From Salmonella bongori NCTC 12419 (lineage in GTDB: Bacteria; Pseudomonadota; Gammaproteobacteria; Enterobacterales; Enterobacteriaceae): 64,000 bases of DNA. A program made the position numbers and the translations under genes. This document shows, piece after piece, positions 21,406 through 33,077 of the stretch; within the stretch, counting starts at the first letter, position 1; each line of letters starts with the position of its first letter. The notes under the pieces are model-generated. The model ran no database searches, had not been told where the DNA came from, and saw only the letters and a program-made list of their open reading frames with translations. The DNA lies in the NCBI RefSeq assembly GCF_000252995.1, contig NC_015761.1, positions 62,001 to 126,000 on the forward strand. Reading direction: 5' to 3'.

Positions 21406-22254
21406 TCAGGCTTTAACCGCTTCGCCTTCGTCCCTGTCCATCTGACGGTTCGAAGGCTGGACAAAGTATCGTTTATCTTCCCAACGTAAGCAGGTCAATT
21501 CTCCGCCCCAGCAGCAGCCAGTATCCAGCGCGTAAATACCCGCCGGCGTCCCTTTCCCTTCCAGCGACGCCCAGTGTCCAAACGCAATGCTGTAAGCCTC
21601 GCTCACGGGGCCTGGAATAGCAAACCATGGCTTCAGCGGCGCAGGGGCATTTTCCGGTGACGCTTTACTGTACATATCCAACTGACCGTTAGGAAAGCAA
21701 TAGCGCATACGGGTAAAAGCATTGGTAATAAAGCGTAACCGAGCCAGGCCACTTAACTCCGGCGACCAGTTATTCGGCATATCGCCGTACATCGCGTCGA
21801 GGAAAAACGGGTAAGAGTCGCTCGATAACACGGCTTCAACATCGCGGGCGCACTCTTTTGCCGTCTGCAAATCCCACTGCGGCGTGATGCCCGCATGTGC
21901 CATGATCAACTTTTTCTCCTCGTCTACCTGCAACAACGGCTGACGACGTAGCCAGTTAAGCAACTCATCGGCATCCGGCGCTTCAAGAAGCGGGGTCAGC
22001 CGGTCTTTTGGTTTGTTGCGGCTAATCCCCGCGAAGACGGCCAACAGGTGCAAATCGTGATTTCCCAACACCAGACGTACGCTATCGCCAAGTGATTTGA
22101 CGTAGCGCAACACGTCCAGCGAACCGGGCCCGCGGGCGACCAAATCGCCGGTTAGCCACAACGTGTCTGTTTGCGGCGTAAACTTCACTTGCTGTAATAA
22201 GGCGATCAGTTCGTCGTAGCAACCATGAACGTCGCCGATGAGGTATGTTGCCAT
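21406..22254 (-). CDS. apaH: ApaH, bis(5'-nucleosyl)-tetraphosphatase (symmetrical)
   Basis: 282-residue calcineurin-like metallophosphatase that splits Ap4A into two ADP and also removes Np4 caps from RNA. Metal motifs are GDVHGC (residues 7-12), GDLVARGP (about 36-43) and GNHDLHLL (about 63-70). Start at [11 protein letters not shown]; the longer frame to 22335 overlaps apaG and is not used. Last gene of the lptD operon. Confidence 0.96.
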   Translation of the reverse strand: MATYLIGDVHGCYDELIALLQQVKFTPQTDTLWLTGDLVARGPGSLDVLRYVKSLGDSVRLVLGNHDLHLLAVFAGISRNKPKDRLTPLLEAPDADELLNWLRRQPLLQVDEEKKLIMAHAGITPQWDLQTAKECARDVEAVLSSDSYPFFLDAMYGDMPNNWSPELSGLARLRFITNAFTRMRYCFPNGQLDMYSKASPENAPAPLKPWFAIPGPVSEAYSIAFGHWASLEGKGTPAGIYALDTGCCWGGELTCLRWEDKRYFVQPSNRQMDRDEGEAVKA

Positions 22255-22264
22255 TGCTATAGTT

Positions 22265-22642
22265 TTAGTGAATAAGTGTAGGGACGGCGAGTCGAAACAC
22301 GGGGATGTCGATGGTAAAGGCGTCGCCATTTTCATCGATCATTTCGTAATGACCCTGCATGGTGCCCAGCGGCGTTTCAATCACAGCGCCGCTGGTATAC
22401 TGATACTCTTCGCCTGGCGCAATGCGCGGCTGGACGCCAACCACCCCTTCGCCCTGGACTTCTGTCTCACGGCCATGACCATTGGTAATCAGCCAGTAAC
22501 GGCCTAATAGCTGAACTGGCGCCCGGCCCAGATTGCGGATGGTCACGGTATAGGCAAAAACGTAACGTTCATCGTCAGGTGAGGATTGCGCCTCAATATA
22601 GACGCTTTGTACCTGAATACACACTCTGGGCGAATTGATCAT
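22265..22642 (-). CDS. apaG: ApaG, Co2+/Mg2+ efflux-associated protein (DUF525)
   Basis: 125-residue single-domain protein with a fibronectin-III-like fold. The conserved stretch [21 protein letters not shown] (its middle) and [21 protein letters not shown] are ApaG signatures. Lies 10 bases from apaH and 2 bases after rsmA. The biochemical role is not settled. Confidence 0.95.
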
Positions 22643-22644
22643 GC

Positions 22645-23466
22645 TTAACTCTCCTTCAAAGGCGCGTTTTCCGACAGATAGTTGGCCATCTGGCAGTACT
22701 GGGCGACAGAGATATTTTCCGCGCGCATTGCCGGGTCAATCCCCATTTCCGTCAGCGTTTCAACGCTAAACAGGTTACCGAGACTGTTACGGATCGTTTT
22801 ACGACGCTGGTTAAAAGCCTCAGTAGTAATACGGCTCAACACGCGAATATCTTTAACCGGATAAGGCATTATCGTGTGTGGAACCAGACGTACCACGGCA
22901 GAGTCCACTTTAGGTGGCGGTGTGAAGGCGGTTGGCGGCACTTCAAGCACCGGAATCACCTGACAGTAATATTGCGCCATCACGCTCAAGCGACCATACG
23001 CTTTGCTGTTCGGTCCTGCAACCAGACGATTTACCACTTCTTTTTGCAACATAAAGTGCATATCGGCAATGGCATCAGTATAGCTAAAGAGATGGAACAT
23101 CAGCGGGGTGGAGATGTTATAGGGCAAATTGCCGAAAACACGCAGCGGCTGGCCCAACTGCTCAGACAGTTCGCCAAAGTTCATGGTCATGGCGTCTTGC
23201 TGATAAATGGTTAGCTTCGGCCCTAAGAACGGATGGGTTTGCAGACGCGCCGCCAAATCGCGGTCAAGTTCGATGACCGTGAGGTTATCCAGCCGCTCGC
23301 CGACTGGCTCCGTGAGTGCAGCCAGACCGGGACCGATTTCAACCATCGCCTGGCCTTTTTGCGGATTAATAGCAGAAACGATACTGTCGATCACAAACCG
23401 ATCGTTGAGAAAGTTTTGCCCGAAGCGTTTACGGGCTAAATGGCCCTGATGGACTCGATTATTCAT
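22645..23466 (-). CDS. rsmA: RsmA (KsgA), 16S rRNA dimethyladenosine transferase
   Basis: 273-residue methyltransferase that dimethylates A1518 and A1519 of 16S rRNA late in 30S assembly; its loss gives kasugamycin resistance. SAM-binding motif [14 protein letters not shown] starts at residue 42 and the catalytic NLPY motif is at 113-116. Its ATG overlaps the pdxA stop by four bases. Intact compared with E. coli. Confidence 0.97.
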
Positions 23467-24452
23467 TGGGTATTAACAATCATTTTGATGGCGAGATTAA
23501 GCGCCGTAATAAAACTGCCGACATCCGCTTTTCCCTGACCCGCCAGTTCAAGCGCGGTGCCATGGTCAACGGATGTTCGAATAAAAGGTAGACCGAGTGT
23601 AATATTCACACCCCGACCGAATCCCTGGTATTTTAGCACGGGCAGGCCCTGATCGTGGTACATTGCCAGCACTGCATCAGCCTGGTCGAGATATTTAGGC
23701 TGAAACAGAGTGTCCGCGGGCAGCGGACCGGTGAGGTTCATTCCCTGCGCGCGCAGTTCGTCGAGCACCGGAATGATAGTGTCTATCTCTTCCGTCCCCA
23801 TATGGCCGCCTTCACCTGCATGCGGGTTAAGACCGCACACCAGAATATGCGGATTGCTCAGCCCGAATTTTGTTTGCAGATCGTGATGTAAAATACCAAT
23901 CACGTCGTGGAGCAACGCTGGCGTAATCGCATCTGCAATCGCTCTGAGCGGCAGATGCGTAGTTGCCAGCGCAACACGCAGCGCTTCGGTCGCCAGCATC
24001 ATCACCACTTTTTTCGCTTGTGAGCGTTCTTCAAAAAATTCGGTGTGTCCGGTAAAGGAGATGCCAGCATCGTTGATCACCCCCTTATGCACCGGCCCGG
24101 TGATCAATGCGGCAAATTCATTACGCAGGCAACCGTCACAGGCTCGCGCCAGCGTTTCCACCACATAGTGGCCATTTTCTACCGTTAACTGTCCGGGAAC
24201 CGCAGGCGCACGCAGCGATACCGACAATAAGGTCAGCGTTCCTGCGGGCTGTGGTACGGCAGGGATGTCAGGTGAGTATGGGAGAAGCGAAAGCGGCAGG
24301 CCGAGCAGGGCGGCCCGCTCCGTCAGGAGCGCGCCGTCCGCACAGACGACCAGTTCTACCGGCCACGCGCGTTGCGCCAGTTGGACAACGAGATCGGGGC
24401 CAATCCCGGCGGGTTCGCCGGGAGTAATAACAACGCGTTGCGCACAGCTCAT
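23463..24452 (-). CDS. pdxA: PdxA, 4-hydroxythreonine-4-phosphate dehydrogenase
   Basis: 329-residue NAD-dependent, metal-dependent dehydrogenase of pyridoxal phosphate synthesis. The metal histidines H166 (THLPL), H211 (NPHAGEGGH) and H266 (YHDQG) are present, as are [11 protein letters not shown] near the N-terminus and SFTGHTEFF at 132-140. Overlaps rsmA by four bases and surA by one base, so translation is probably coupled. Confidence 0.97.
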   Translation of the reverse strand: MSCAQRVVITPGEPAGIGPDLVVQLAQRAWPVELVVCADGALLTERAALLGLPLSLLPYSPDIPAVPQPAGTLTLLSVSLRAPAVPGQLTVENGHYVVETLARACDGCLRNEFAALITGPVHKGVINDAGISFTGHTEFFEERSQAKKVVMMLATEALRVALATTHLPLRAIADAITPALLHDVIGILHHDLQTKFGLSNPHILVCGLNPHAGEGGHMGTEEIDTIIPVLDELRAQGMNLTGPLPADTLFQPKYLDQADAVLAMYHDQGLPVLKYQGFGRGVNITLGLPFIRTSVDHGTALELAGQGKADVGSFITALNLAIKMIVNTQ

Positions 24453-25738
24453 TAGTTACTCAGAATCTTAACGTAAGCGCTGGCACGCTGTTCTTGCATC
24501 CAGGTCGCTGCCTCTTCGGAGAATTTACGATTCATTAGCATACGATAAGCACGATCTTTCTGCGCCGCGTCGGTTTTATCTACCTTACGCGTATCCAGCA
24601 ATTCAATCAGATGCCAGCCGAAAGAGGAGTGTACCGGCGCGCTCATTTGGCCTTTCTGCAGCTTCATCAGCGCATCGCGGAACGCCGGATCGAAAATATC
24701 TGGCGTAGCCCAACCCAGATCGCCCCCCTGGTTAGCAGAGCCTGGATCCTGAGAATACTCTTTTGCCGCGGCGGCAAACGTGGTTTTACCGCTTTTGATG
24801 TCGGCCGCAATTTCTTCCAGCTTCAGACGTGCCTGCTGATCGGTCATGATCGGCGATGGCTTGAGCAGAATATGGCGAGCGTGAACTTCGGTCACGGAGA
24901 TATTCTGGCTCTGACCGCGCAGGTCATTCACTTTTAGTATGTGGAAGCCGACACCGGAACGAATCGGGCCGACAATATCGCCTTTCTTCGCGGTGCTCAG
25001 CGCCTGGGCAAAAATACCTGGCAGCTCCTGAATGCGGCCCCAGCCCATCTGGCCGCCTTTTAAGGCCTGCTGATCGGCAGAATAGGTGATGGCCAGTTTA
25101 CCGAAATCTGCGCCATTACGCGCTTCTTCAACAATGGTTTCAGCCTGACGTTGCGCATCGTTAACCTGCTCAGACGTTGGGTTTTCCGGGAGTGCAATCA
25201 GGATATGGCTCAGGTTCAACTCGGTACTGGCGTCGTTTTGGGTGCCAATCTGTTTTGCCAGTGCGTCAACTTCTTGCGGTAACACCGTGATACGGCGGCG
25301 GACCTCATTGTTGCGCACCTCAGAGATAATCATCTCTTTACGAATCTGGTTACGGTAGGTTGAATAGTTCAGCCCATCGTAAGCCAGACGGCTGCGCATC
25401 TGATCCATGGTCATATTGTTTTGCTTGGCAATGTTAGCAATAGCCTGATCCAACTGCTCATCAGTGATTTTCACCCCCATCTTCTGGCCCATCTGCAGGA
25501 TAATTTGATCCATGATCAAACGCTCCAGAATCTGGTGACGCAGCGTGGCGTCGTCCGGAAGCTGCTGACCTGCCTGACCCGCGTTGAGTTTGACTGATTG
25601 CATTAAGCCATCAACGTCGCTTTCCAGCACGACGCCATTATTGACGACGGCTGCGACTTTATCGACTACCTGGGGGGCAGCGAAACTGGTATTCGCGATC
25701 ATGGCGATACCGAGAAGCAGCGTTTTCCAGTTCTTCAT
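24452..25738 (-). CDS. surA: SurA, periplasmic chaperone and peptidyl-prolyl isomerase
   Basis: 428-residue chaperone for outer-membrane porins and LptD. The signal peptide [20 protein letters not shown] is followed by the N-terminal chaperone domain ([20 protein letters not shown]...), two parvulin (PpiC) domains (about 171-272 and 282-381, with [13 protein letters not shown] and [13 protein letters not shown]), and a C-terminal helix. It sits just downstream of one of its main clients, lptD. Confidence 0.97.
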   Translation of the reverse strand: MKNWKTLLLGIAMIANTSFAAPQVVDKVAAVVNNGVVLESDVDGLMQSVKLNAGQAGQQLPDDATLRHQILERLIMDQIILQMGQKMGVKITDEQLDQAIANIAKQNNMTMDQMRSRLAYDGLNYSTYRNQIRKEMIISEVRNNEVRRRITVLPQEVDALAKQIGTQNDASTELNLSHILIALPENPTSEQVNDAQRQAETIVEEARNGADFGKLAITYSADQQALKGGQMGWGRIQELPGIFAQALSTAKKGDIVGPIRSGVGFHILKVNDLRGQSQNISVTEVHARHILLKPSPIMTDQQARLKLEEIAADIKSGKTTFAAAAKEYSQDPGSANQGGDLGWATPDIFDPAFRDALMKLQKGQMSAPVHSSFGWHLIELLDTRKVDKTDAAQKDRAYRMLMNRKFSEEAATWMQEQRASAYVKILSN

Positions 25739-25791
25739 ACTTTTTCCATTTCAATTAACCGCAATGCGGATTACGTGGTAAATCAATCAGA

Positions 25792-28152
25792 TTACATAGA
25801 GCTTTGATACGGCAGAATGTTGGAACGCAACATTTCTTGCGTGCCGAGGCCGTAGTTGGAGCTCAAACCGCGCAGCTCAATGTTGAAGCCGATCGCGTTA
25901 TCATAAATCGCGTGTTGTTTATCGTTATCCCAACCGTTCAGCTTACGCTCGTATCCGACGCGAATCGCATAGCAGCAAGAGTTGTACTGCAGGCCGAGCA
26001 TCTGATCTGCAGGTTTGCTCGAATTGGTATCAAAGTAGTACGCGCCGACAATCGACCAGCGGTCGGCAATGGGCCAACTCGCCACGGCGCCCACCTGGTT
26101 GATGCCGTTTTTATACTGCTCTGCCGTGGAATAATACGAAGGCAACGTGGCCTGAATATATTCCGGACTGGCATAGCGGTAGTTCAGCTGTACCAGACGA
26201 TCCTGATCCCGACGGTATTCGAGACTGCTGCTGCTGGTGGCGACGCTATCCAGACGGGTATCATACTGAACTCCGCTACGCAGACCCCAGCGTTCTGAAA
26301 TACGCCAGTAAGTATCGCCTGCCCAAACCAGCGAACCGGTTTTGTCGTCATTCTCCCATTTTATGTTGTCATCGCCAGTGCGAGACTCTGTGAAATAGTA
26401 GATTTGACCAACAGAAACGTTAAAACGTTCAACGGCGGCGTCATCATAAATACGTGTTGTGACCCCGGTCGTGACCTGGTTGGCGGAAGCAATACGGTCG
26501 AGACCGCCGTAGGTTCGGTCGCGGAACAGGCCGTTATAGTCGGATTGCAGTAAAGAAGAGTCGTAGTTATAGATGCCGCTCTGGTCGCGGTACGGTACAT
26601 ACAGATACTGCATGCGCGGTTCCAGCGTCTGGGTATACCCCGGCGCCAGCATCGCCATATCGCGTTCGAAAATGAGCTTACCGTCGACTTTAAACTGCGG
26701 CATCACGCGGTTAACCGAATCTTCCAGTTTATTTTTATTGTTTGGATCGCTGTTATAGCTGTCCAGATTCGTTTGCTGATAGTGCGTCGCCATCAGCTTC
26801 GCTTCGGTGTTCAGACTGCCCCAGCGGTTGGAGAGCGGCAAATTGATGGTTGGCTCAAGGTGAACGCGTGTCGCTTCCGGCATATTGTCTGTGGTGTTGA
26901 CGAAATGTACCGCCTGACCGTAAATCCGGGTATCAAACGGACCGAGATCGTTATGGTAGTAGTTAACGTCTAACTGCGGCTCCGCAGAGTAGCTGCTGGT
27001 GTTTTGATCGTTAAAGACCTGGAATTGTTTGGTCGATACCGTGGCGTCAAAGTCTTGTACGGCGTAGCCGACGCTAAATTTCTGCGTCGCGTAACCGTCG
27101 GTACTGGAACCGTACTTACTGTCGAAATCATTAAAGTAGCTGGAGTCGCTGACTTTGGTGTAATCGACGTTAAAACGCCACACCTGATCCATCACGCCCG
27201 AGTGCTGCCAGTAGAATAACCAGCGGTGCTTATCGCCCTCTTTGGGATGATCGTCCTCGTAGACTTTATCAGAAGGCAGATAATCTAATTCCATCAACCC
27301 GGCGCCCGCCTGAGTGAGATAACGGAATTCGTTCTCCCACATAATGTTACCGCGGCGGTGCATATAGTGCGGCGTGATGGTGGCGTCCATATTGGGCGCG
27401 ATATTCCAGTAATACGGTAAGTAGAACTCGAAATAGTTCTTGGTGGTGTATTTCGCGTTCGGGATCAGGAAGCCTGAACGACGCTTGTCACCGACCGGCA
27501 GTTGTAAATAGGGGCTATAAAAGATCGGAACCGGACCGACTTTAAAACGGGCGTTCCAGATTTCCGCAACCTGCTCTTCACGGTCATGGATGACTTCGCT
27601 CCCTACCACGCTCCAGGTATCGGAACCCGGCAAACAGGAGGTGAAGCTGCCGTTTTCCAGAATGGTATAGCGGTTTTCGCCACGCTGCTTCATGAGGTCG
27701 GCTTTGCCGCGCCCCTGGCGTCCAACCATTTGGTAGTCGCCTTCCCAGACGTTAGTGTCTTTGGTGTTCAGGTTCGCCCAGCCCTTCGGCCCTTTGAGGA
27801 TGACCTGATTATCATCATAATGCACATTGCCCAGCGCATCGACGGTACGTACAGGTTCCGGCTGACCTTCCGCCTGTTTCTGATGAAGCTGTACCTCATC
27901 CGCTTGCAGGCGGCTATTCCCCTGCATAATGTCCACGTTGCCTGTAAAAACGGCATCGTCCGGATAATTACCTTTAGCGTGATCGGCATTGATAGTGACC
28001 GGCAGATCGTTTGTATCGCCTTTTACCAGAGGACGATCGTAGCTCGGCACGCCCAGCATACACTGTGAGGCAAGATCGGCTGCCAGGCCCTGGTGACTAT
28101 AGAGGGCGGTGGCGATCATGGTGGCCAGAAGAGTGGGAATACGTTTTTTCAT
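25792..28152 (-). CDS. lptD: LptD (Imp/OstA), LPS assembly outer-membrane protein
   Basis: 786-residue outer-membrane beta-barrel that, with LptE, places lipopolysaccharide in the outer leaflet. Signal peptide [24 protein letters not shown], a periplasmic beta-jellyroll (OstA) domain (about 60-190) and a 26-strand barrel follow. The four cysteines that form the required disulfides are present: C31, the one in [10 protein letters not shown] (about 173), and the adjacent pair in [11 protein letters not shown] near the C-terminus. First gene of the operon; 53 bases from surA. Confidence 0.97.
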   Translation of the reverse strand: MKKRIPTLLATMIATALYSHQGLAADLASQCMLGVPSYDRPLVKGDTNDLPVTINADHAKGNYPDDAVFTGNVDIMQGNSRLQADEVQLHQKQAEGQPEPVRTVDALGNVHYDDNQVILKGPKGWANLNTKDTNVWEGDYQMVGRQGRGKADLMKQRGENRYTILENGSFTSCLPGSDTWSVVGSEVIHDREEQVAEIWNARFKVGPVPIFYSPYLQLPVGDKRRSGFLIPNAKYTTKNYFEFYLPYYWNIAPNMDATITPHYMHRRGNIMWENEFRYLTQAGAGLMELDYLPSDKVYEDDHPKEGDKHRWLFYWQHSGVMDQVWRFNVDYTKVSDSSYFNDFDSKYGSSTDGYATQKFSVGYAVQDFDATVSTKQFQVFNDQNTSSYSAEPQLDVNYYHNDLGPFDTRIYGQAVHFVNTTDNMPEATRVHLEPTINLPLSNRWGSLNTEAKLMATHYQQTNLDSYNSDPNNKNKLEDSVNRVMPQFKVDGKLIFERDMAMLAPGYTQTLEPRMQYLYVPYRDQSGIYNYDSSLLQSDYNGLFRDRTYGGLDRIASANQVTTGVTTRIYDDAAVERFNVSVGQIYYFTESRTGDDNIKWENDDKTGSLVWAGDTYWRISERWGLRSGVQYDTRLDSVATSSSSLEYRRDQDRLVQLNYRYASPEYIQATLPSYYSTAEQYKNGINQVGAVASWPIADRWSIVGAYYFDTNSSKPADQMLGLQYNSCCYAIRVGYERKLNGWDNDKQHAIYDNAIGFNIELRGLSSNYGLGTQEMLRSNILPYQSSM

Positions 28153-28405
28153 ACGTTGTATTTATTGTTCCATCATCGGTAGCGTTGCGCGTGACAAACG
28201 GTCACAGCCTAACTTACTCAACTTCGCTGCGCCAGTGTTAATCCTGCCGTTTAGCGTCTGTGATGTTAGGCACGGCATTGAATGACAGGTATGATAATGC
28301 AAATTATAGGCGATGTCCCACAATTGACCGTAGCCTTCATTAGCGGAAAAGCACCTTATTTTGTGGGAGATAGCCTCACCGATAGCGTAACGTTTTGGGG
28401 AGTCT
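28153..28405. other. Divergent gap between lptD and djlA
   Basis: About 250 bases holding the promoters of both genes. The lptD operon of E. coli has a sigma-E promoter here; I did not find an unmistakable sigma-E pair by eye. No gene is seen. Confidence 0.5.
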
Positions 28406-29218
28406 ATGCAGTACTGGGGAAAGATCATTGGCGTCGCCGTTGCCCTGATGATGGGCGGCGGTTTTTGGGGGGTAGTTCTGGGGTTGCTGGTGGGCCATAT
28501 GTTCGACAAAGCCCGCCGCCGAAAAATGGCGTGGTTTGCCAACCAGCGCGAACGACAGGCATTGTTTTTTGCCACCACCTTTGAGGTGATGGGCCATTTA
28601 ACCAAATCAAAAGGGCGGGTAACGGAAGCGGATATTCATATCGCCAGTCAGTTGATGGATCGCATGAATTTGCATGGGCAATCCCGTACCGCCGCGCAAA
28701 ATGCTTTCCGGGTGGGGAAAGCCGATAATTACCCATTACGTGAAAAGATGCGCCAGTTTCGCAGCGTTTGCTTTGGGCGTTTTGATCTGATCCGGATGTT
28801 TCTGGAAATTCAGATCCAGGCGGCGTTTGCTGATGGTTCGCTGCACCCTAATGAGCGGGAGGTGCTGTATGTTATTGCAGAAGAGTTAGGCATTTCCCGC
28901 ACGCAGTTCGATCAGTTTCTGCGCATGATGCAGGGCGGGGCGCAGTTCGGTGGCGGTTATCAGCAGCAGTCAGGCGGCGGCTGGCAGCAGGCGCAACGCG
29001 GCCCAACGCTGGAAGATGCCTGTAATGTGTTGGGGGTCAAAACCACCGACGATGCCACCACCATTAAACGCGCTTATCGCAAGCTGATGAGCGAGCATCA
29101 CCCCGATAAGCTGGTAGCAAAAGGTCTGCCACCGGAAATGATGGAGATGGCGAAGCAAAAAGCGCAGGAAATTCAGAAGGCGTATGAGCTGATTAAAGAG
29201 CAGAAAGGTTTTAAATGA
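28406..29218 (+). CDS. djlA: DjlA, membrane-anchored DnaJ-like co-chaperone
   Basis: 270-residue type III membrane protein. One N-terminal membrane segment ([24 protein letters not shown] as a glycine-rich dimerising helix, split here for length about residues 6-29), a central TerB-like helical domain, a Gln/Gly-rich linker ([18 protein letters not shown]) and a C-terminal J domain with the HPD motif in SEHHPDKL. It stimulates DnaK and affects the Rcs envelope response. Length equals about that of E. coli. Confidence 0.95.
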   Translation: MQYWGKIIGVAVALMMGGGFWGVVLGLLVGHMFDKARRRKMAWFANQRERQALFFATTFEVMGHLTKSKGRVTEADIHIASQLMDRMNLHGQSRTAAQNAFRVGKADNYPLREKMRQFRSVCFGRFDLIRMFLEIQIQAAFADGSLHPNEREVLYVIAEELGISRTQFDQFLRMMQGGAQFGGGYQQQSGGGWQQAQRGPTLEDACNVLGVKTTDDATTIKRAYRKLMSEHHPDKLVAKGLPPEMMEMAKQKAQEIQKAYELIKEQKGFK

Positions 29219-29224
29219 GGCTAT

Positions 29225-29297
29225 TGCCGGATGGCGACGCGAGTGGCTTATCCGGCCTACGAGGACATGTAGGCCGGATAAGCGAAGCGCCATAAGG
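29225..29297. repeat. REP pair (BIME) between djlA and rluA
   Basis: GCCGGATGGCGACGCGAG with GCTTATCCGGCCTAC, then GTAGGCCGGATAAGCGAAGC. It fills the gap between the convergent genes. The yabP/yabQ genes found near here in E. coli K-12 are absent. Confidence 0.88.
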
Positions 29298-29305
29298 TAT
29301 TTTCG

Positions 29306-29965
29306 TTAAAAATCTGCTGGCGCTCTAAATGTCATGCTATTACCGTAAGCGGGATGGCTGATGGTTAGCATTTCAGCATGGAGCAATAAACGCGGCGCCC
29401 GCGCCAGTGCCTCTGGCGAGGCGTAAAACCTGTCGCCTAAAATAGGATGGCCCAACGCCAGCATATGCACACGAAGCTGATGCGAACGCCCGGTGATCGG
29501 TTTGAGCGTCACGCGGGCGGTATTGTCCGCCGCAAAATCCACTACGTCATATTCCGTCTGTGCCGGTTTGCCGGTTTCATAACACACTTTCTGCTTTGGC
29601 CGGTTCGGCCAGTCGCAAATGAGCGGTAAATCGACCAGCCCCTGTGCGGGAGATGGATGCCCCCATACGCGCGCCACATACTGCTTTTGGGGTTCACGCT
29701 CGCGGAACTGACGCTTAAGCTCCCGTTCCGCGGCTTTGGTCAGCGCCACGACAATTACCCCGCTGGTCGCCATATCCAGGCGATGCACCGACTCCGCCTG
29801 TGGATAGTCGCGCTGGATACGCGTCATAATGCTATCTTTGTGCGCTTCCTGACGTCCCGGCACAGACAACAGGCCGCTGGGCTTGTTGACCACCATAATG
29901 TGCTCATCCTGGTAGAGGATGACCAGCCAGGGCTCCTGCGGCGGATTGTAGTTTTCCATCCCCAT
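29306..29965 (-). CDS. rluA: RluA, dual-specificity 23S rRNA/tRNA pseudouridine synthase
   Basis: 219-residue enzyme that makes pseudouridine 746 in 23S rRNA and 32 in several tRNAs. The catalytic aspartate is D64 in ESVHRLDMATSG. C-terminal motif GRSHQLRVHMLALGHPILGD is the family signature. Lies 11 bases downstream of rapA on the same strand. Confidence 0.97.
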   Translation of the reverse strand: MGMENYNPPQEPWLVILYQDEHIMVVNKPSGLLSVPGRQEAHKDSIMTRIQRDYPQAESVHRLDMATSGVIVVALTKAAERELKRQFREREPQKQYVARVWGHPSPAQGLVDLPLICDWPNRPKQKVCYETGKPAQTEYDVVDFAADNTARVTLKPITGRSHQLRVHMLALGHPILGDRFYASPEALARAPRLLLHAEMLTISHPAYGNSMTFRAPADF

Positions 29966-29976
29966 GTACGGCTCCG

Positions 29977-32883
29977 TTATTGGTGCGTGACGACGATAAG
30001 ACGCAAAGCGTCCAGACGCCAGCCCGCCTGATCCAGGCTTTCCAGTACCTGCTGACGGTTACTGTCGATAGCGGCAAGTTCATCATCACGAATGTTTGGG
30101 TTGACGGCGCGCAGCGCTTCCAGACGTGACAATTCCCCGGACAGTTTTTCATCAGCCTCGCGACGAGCGTTATCAATCAGTGCCCTGGCGGACTGTTCAA
30201 TCTGGGTCTCGCCCAGTTGCAAAATGGCGTGGACGTCCTGTTGAACGGCGTTGACCAGTTTGCTGCCGGTGTGGCGATTAACGGCGCTTAACTGACGGTT
30301 AAAGGTTTCAAACTCAACCTGAGTGGCCAGATTGTTGCCGTTTTTATCTAACAGCATACGAACCGGCGTCGGTGGCAGGAAGCGGTTCAGTTGCAGTTGT
30401 TTCGGTGCCTGCGCTTCAACGACATAAATCAGTTCGACCAGTAGCGTACCTACCGGCAGCGCTTTATTTTTTAACAGCGAAATGGTGCTGCTGCCGGTGT
30501 CGCCGGACAGGATCAGATCCAGTCCGTTACGGATCAACGGATGTTCCCAGGTAATGAACTGCACATCTTCGCGAGACAGCGCGATGTCACGTTCAAACGT
30601 AATCGTGCAGCCATCTTCCGGCAGGCCCGGGAAATCCGGCACCAGCATGTGATCGGACGGCGTCAGTACAATCAGATTGTCGCCGCGATCGTCCTGGTTA
30701 ATGCCGACAATATCGAACAGGTTCATGGCGAACGCGATCAGACTGGTATCATCATCCTGTTCTTCAATACTTTGCGTCAGCTGTTGCGCTTTTTCGCCGC
30801 CGTTTGAGTGGATCTCCAGCAGGCGGTCGCGGCCCTGTTCTAACTGGGCTTTTAGCGCTTCATGCTGTTCGCGGCAGGAGTTAATCAGATCGTCAAACCC
30901 TTCGGTTTCTTCAGGCGCGGCCAGATAATTAATCAGGCTGTGGTAGACCGAATCATAAATGGCGCGGCCGGTTGGGCAGGTGTGTTCAAAGGCGTCCAGT
31001 CCTTCATGATACCAGCGAACCAGCACCGACTGGGCGGTTTTTTCCAGGTACGGGACATGGATCTGGATATCATGCGCCTGACCGATACGATCCAGACGAC
31101 CAATACGCTGTTCCAGTAGATCCGGGTTAAACGGCAGATCAAACATCACCAGATTGCTGGCGAACTGGAAGTTGCGTCCTTCGGAGCCGATTTCGGAACA
31201 TAACAGCACCTGAGCGCCAGTATCTTCTTCGGCGAACCAGGCGGCGGCGCGGTCGCGTTCGATAATCGACATGCCTTCATGGAACACGGCGGCGCGGATC
31301 CCTTCACGCTCGCGCAGCACCTGTTCCAGCTGTAAGGCGGTGGTCGCCTTGGCGCAGATCACCAGTACCTTCTGCGAACGGTGGCTGGTCAGGTAACCCA
31401 TCAGCCACTCAACACGTGGATCGAAGTTCCACCATGTACCGGTATCGCCTTCAAATTCCTGATAAATCTGTTCCGGATAGAGCATATCGCGGGCGCGATC
31501 TTCCGCGCTTTTACGTGCGCCCATAATACCGGAGACCTTAATGGCGGTCTGATACTGGGTCGGTAGCGGCAGCTTCACCGTATGCAGTTCGCGTTTCGGG
31601 AAACCCTTCACGCCGTTACGGGTGTTGCGAAACAGCACGCGGCTGGTGCCGTGGCGATCCATCAACATGGACACCAGCTCCTGTCGAGCGGCCTGCGCGT
31701 CATCGCGATCGCTATTGGCGGCCTGTAGTAATGGCTCGATATCTTGTTCGCCGATCAGATCGCCCAGCTTGTTCAGTTCGTCGTTGCTGAGTTTATTACC
31801 TGCCAGCAGCATTGCCACTGCATCAGCAACAGGGCGGTAGTTTTTTTGTTCTTCCACGAACTGCGCGAAATCATGGAAACGGTTCGGATCGAGCAGACGC
31901 AGGCGAGCAAAGTGACTTTCCATCCCCAGTTGTTCCGGCGTGGCGGTCAGCAGTAGTACACCCGGCACACGCTCGGCTAATTGTTCGATGGCCATATATT
32001 CCCGGCTTGGCGCATCGACGCTCCATACCAGATGGTGCGCTTCGTCGACCACCAGTAAATCCCACTCGGCGTCACACAAATGTTCCAGACGCTGCTTATT
32101 ACGGCGAGCAAAGTCCAGCGAGCAGATCACCAGTTGCTCGGTTTCAAACGGGTTATAGGCATCGTGCTGCGCTTCGGCGTAGCGTTCGTCGTCGAACAGC
32201 GCAAAGCGTAGGTTGAAACGGCGCAGCATTTCTACCAGCCACTGGTGTTGTAGCGTTTCCGGAACAATGATCAATACGCGTTCTGCGGCGCCGGATAACA
32301 ACTGTTGATGCAGGATCATCCCGGCTTCAATTGTTTTACCGAGGCCCACTTCGTCCGCCAGCAGCACGCGCGGCGCGTGACGACGGCCAACCTCATGAGC
32401 GATGTTAAGCTGATGCGGAATCAGGCTGGTACGCTGTCCGCGCAGGCCGCTGTACGGCATACGGTACTGCTCGCTCTGAAATTTACGGGCGCGATAGCGC
32501 AGTGCGAACCGGTCCATACGATCGATTTGACCAGCGAAAAGACGATCCTGGGGCTTACTGAAAACCAATTTACTGTCGAGCAGAACTTCACGCAGCATCA
32601 CATTGGGCTCTTCGGTATCCAGTCGGGTGCCGACATAGGTAAGCAGACCATTTTCTTCTTTTACTTCATCGACATGTAACAGCCAACCTTCATGGCTTGT
32701 AATCGTGTCGCCAGGATTGAACATGACGCGGGTCACGGGAGAATCACTGCGCGCATACAGACGGTTTTCCCCTGTGGACGGAAAAAGTAGAGTGACGGTT
32801 CGTGCATCTATCGCAACAACGGTTCCAAGTCCCAGTTCGCTTTCTGTATCGCTGATCCAGCGTTGACCAAGTGTAAAAGGCAT
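29977..32883 (-). CDS. rapA: RapA (HepA), RNA polymerase recycling ATPase
   Basis: 968-residue SWI2/SNF2-family ATPase bound to RNA polymerase, which reactivates stalled enzyme. N-terminal Tudor-like domains (about 1-107), helicase motif [14 protein letters not shown] (176-188), motif II DEAHH near 280, and the C-terminal helicase lobe with [18 protein letters not shown] and [10 protein letters not shown] are seen. Full length. It precedes rluA closely, so the two are probably cotranscribed. Confidence 0.97.
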   Translation of the reverse strand: MPFTLGQRWISDTESELGLGTVVAIDARTVTLLFPSTGENRLYARSDSPVTRVMFNPGDTITSHEGWLLHVDEVKEENGLLTYVGTRLDTEEPNVMLREVLLDSKLVFSKPQDRLFAGQIDRMDRFALRYRARKFQSEQYRMPYSGLRGQRTSLIPHQLNIAHEVGRRHAPRVLLADEVGLGKTIEAGMILHQQLLSGAAERVLIIVPETLQHQWLVEMLRRFNLRFALFDDERYAEAQHDAYNPFETEQLVICSLDFARRNKQRLEHLCDAEWDLLVVDEAHHLVWSVDAPSREYMAIEQLAERVPGVLLLTATPEQLGMESHFARLRLLDPNRFHDFAQFVEEQKNYRPVADAVAMLLAGNKLSNDELNKLGDLIGEQDIEPLLQAANSDRDDAQAARQELVSMLMDRHGTSRVLFRNTRNGVKGFPKRELHTVKLPLPTQYQTAIKVSGIMGARKSAEDRARDMLYPEQIYQEFEGDTGTWWNFDPRVEWLMGYLTSHRSQKVLVICAKATTALQLEQVLREREGIRAAVFHEGMSIIERDRAAAWFAEEDTGAQVLLCSEIGSEGRNFQFASNLVMFDLPFNPDLLEQRIGRLDRIGQAHDIQIHVPYLEKTAQSVLVRWYHEGLDAFEHTCPTGRAIYDSVYHSLINYLAAPEETEGFDDLINSCREQHEALKAQLEQGRDRLLEIHSNGGEKAQQLTQSIEEQDDDTSLIAFAMNLFDIVGINQDDRGDNLIVLTPSDHMLVPDFPGLPEDGCTITFERDIALSREDVQFITWEHPLIRNGLDLILSGDTGSSTISLLKNKALPVGTLLVELIYVVEAQAPKQLQLNRFLPPTPVRMLLDKNGNNLATQVEFETFNRQLSAVNRHTGSKLVNAVQQDVHAILQLGETQIEQSARALIDNARREADEKLSGELSRLEALRAVNPNIRDDELAAIDSNRQQVLESLDQAGWRLDALRLIVVTHQ

Positions 32884-33077
32884 ATTTTGTTAGGCTCTAT
32901 ATCTTTGATTGCAGGCATTACTCGTCATATCCCAGGCGACAGCGGCGGCATCGCCCGTCAGCGCTGAATGAATGAGAGTATACGACCCCGCTACCAGGCT
33001 AATGTGGTAGTGGCGTTAATCAGGTCCAGGAATGGAAAGGGCGCTATGGTACTGGAAGGCGACGCTTTCGTCACGCG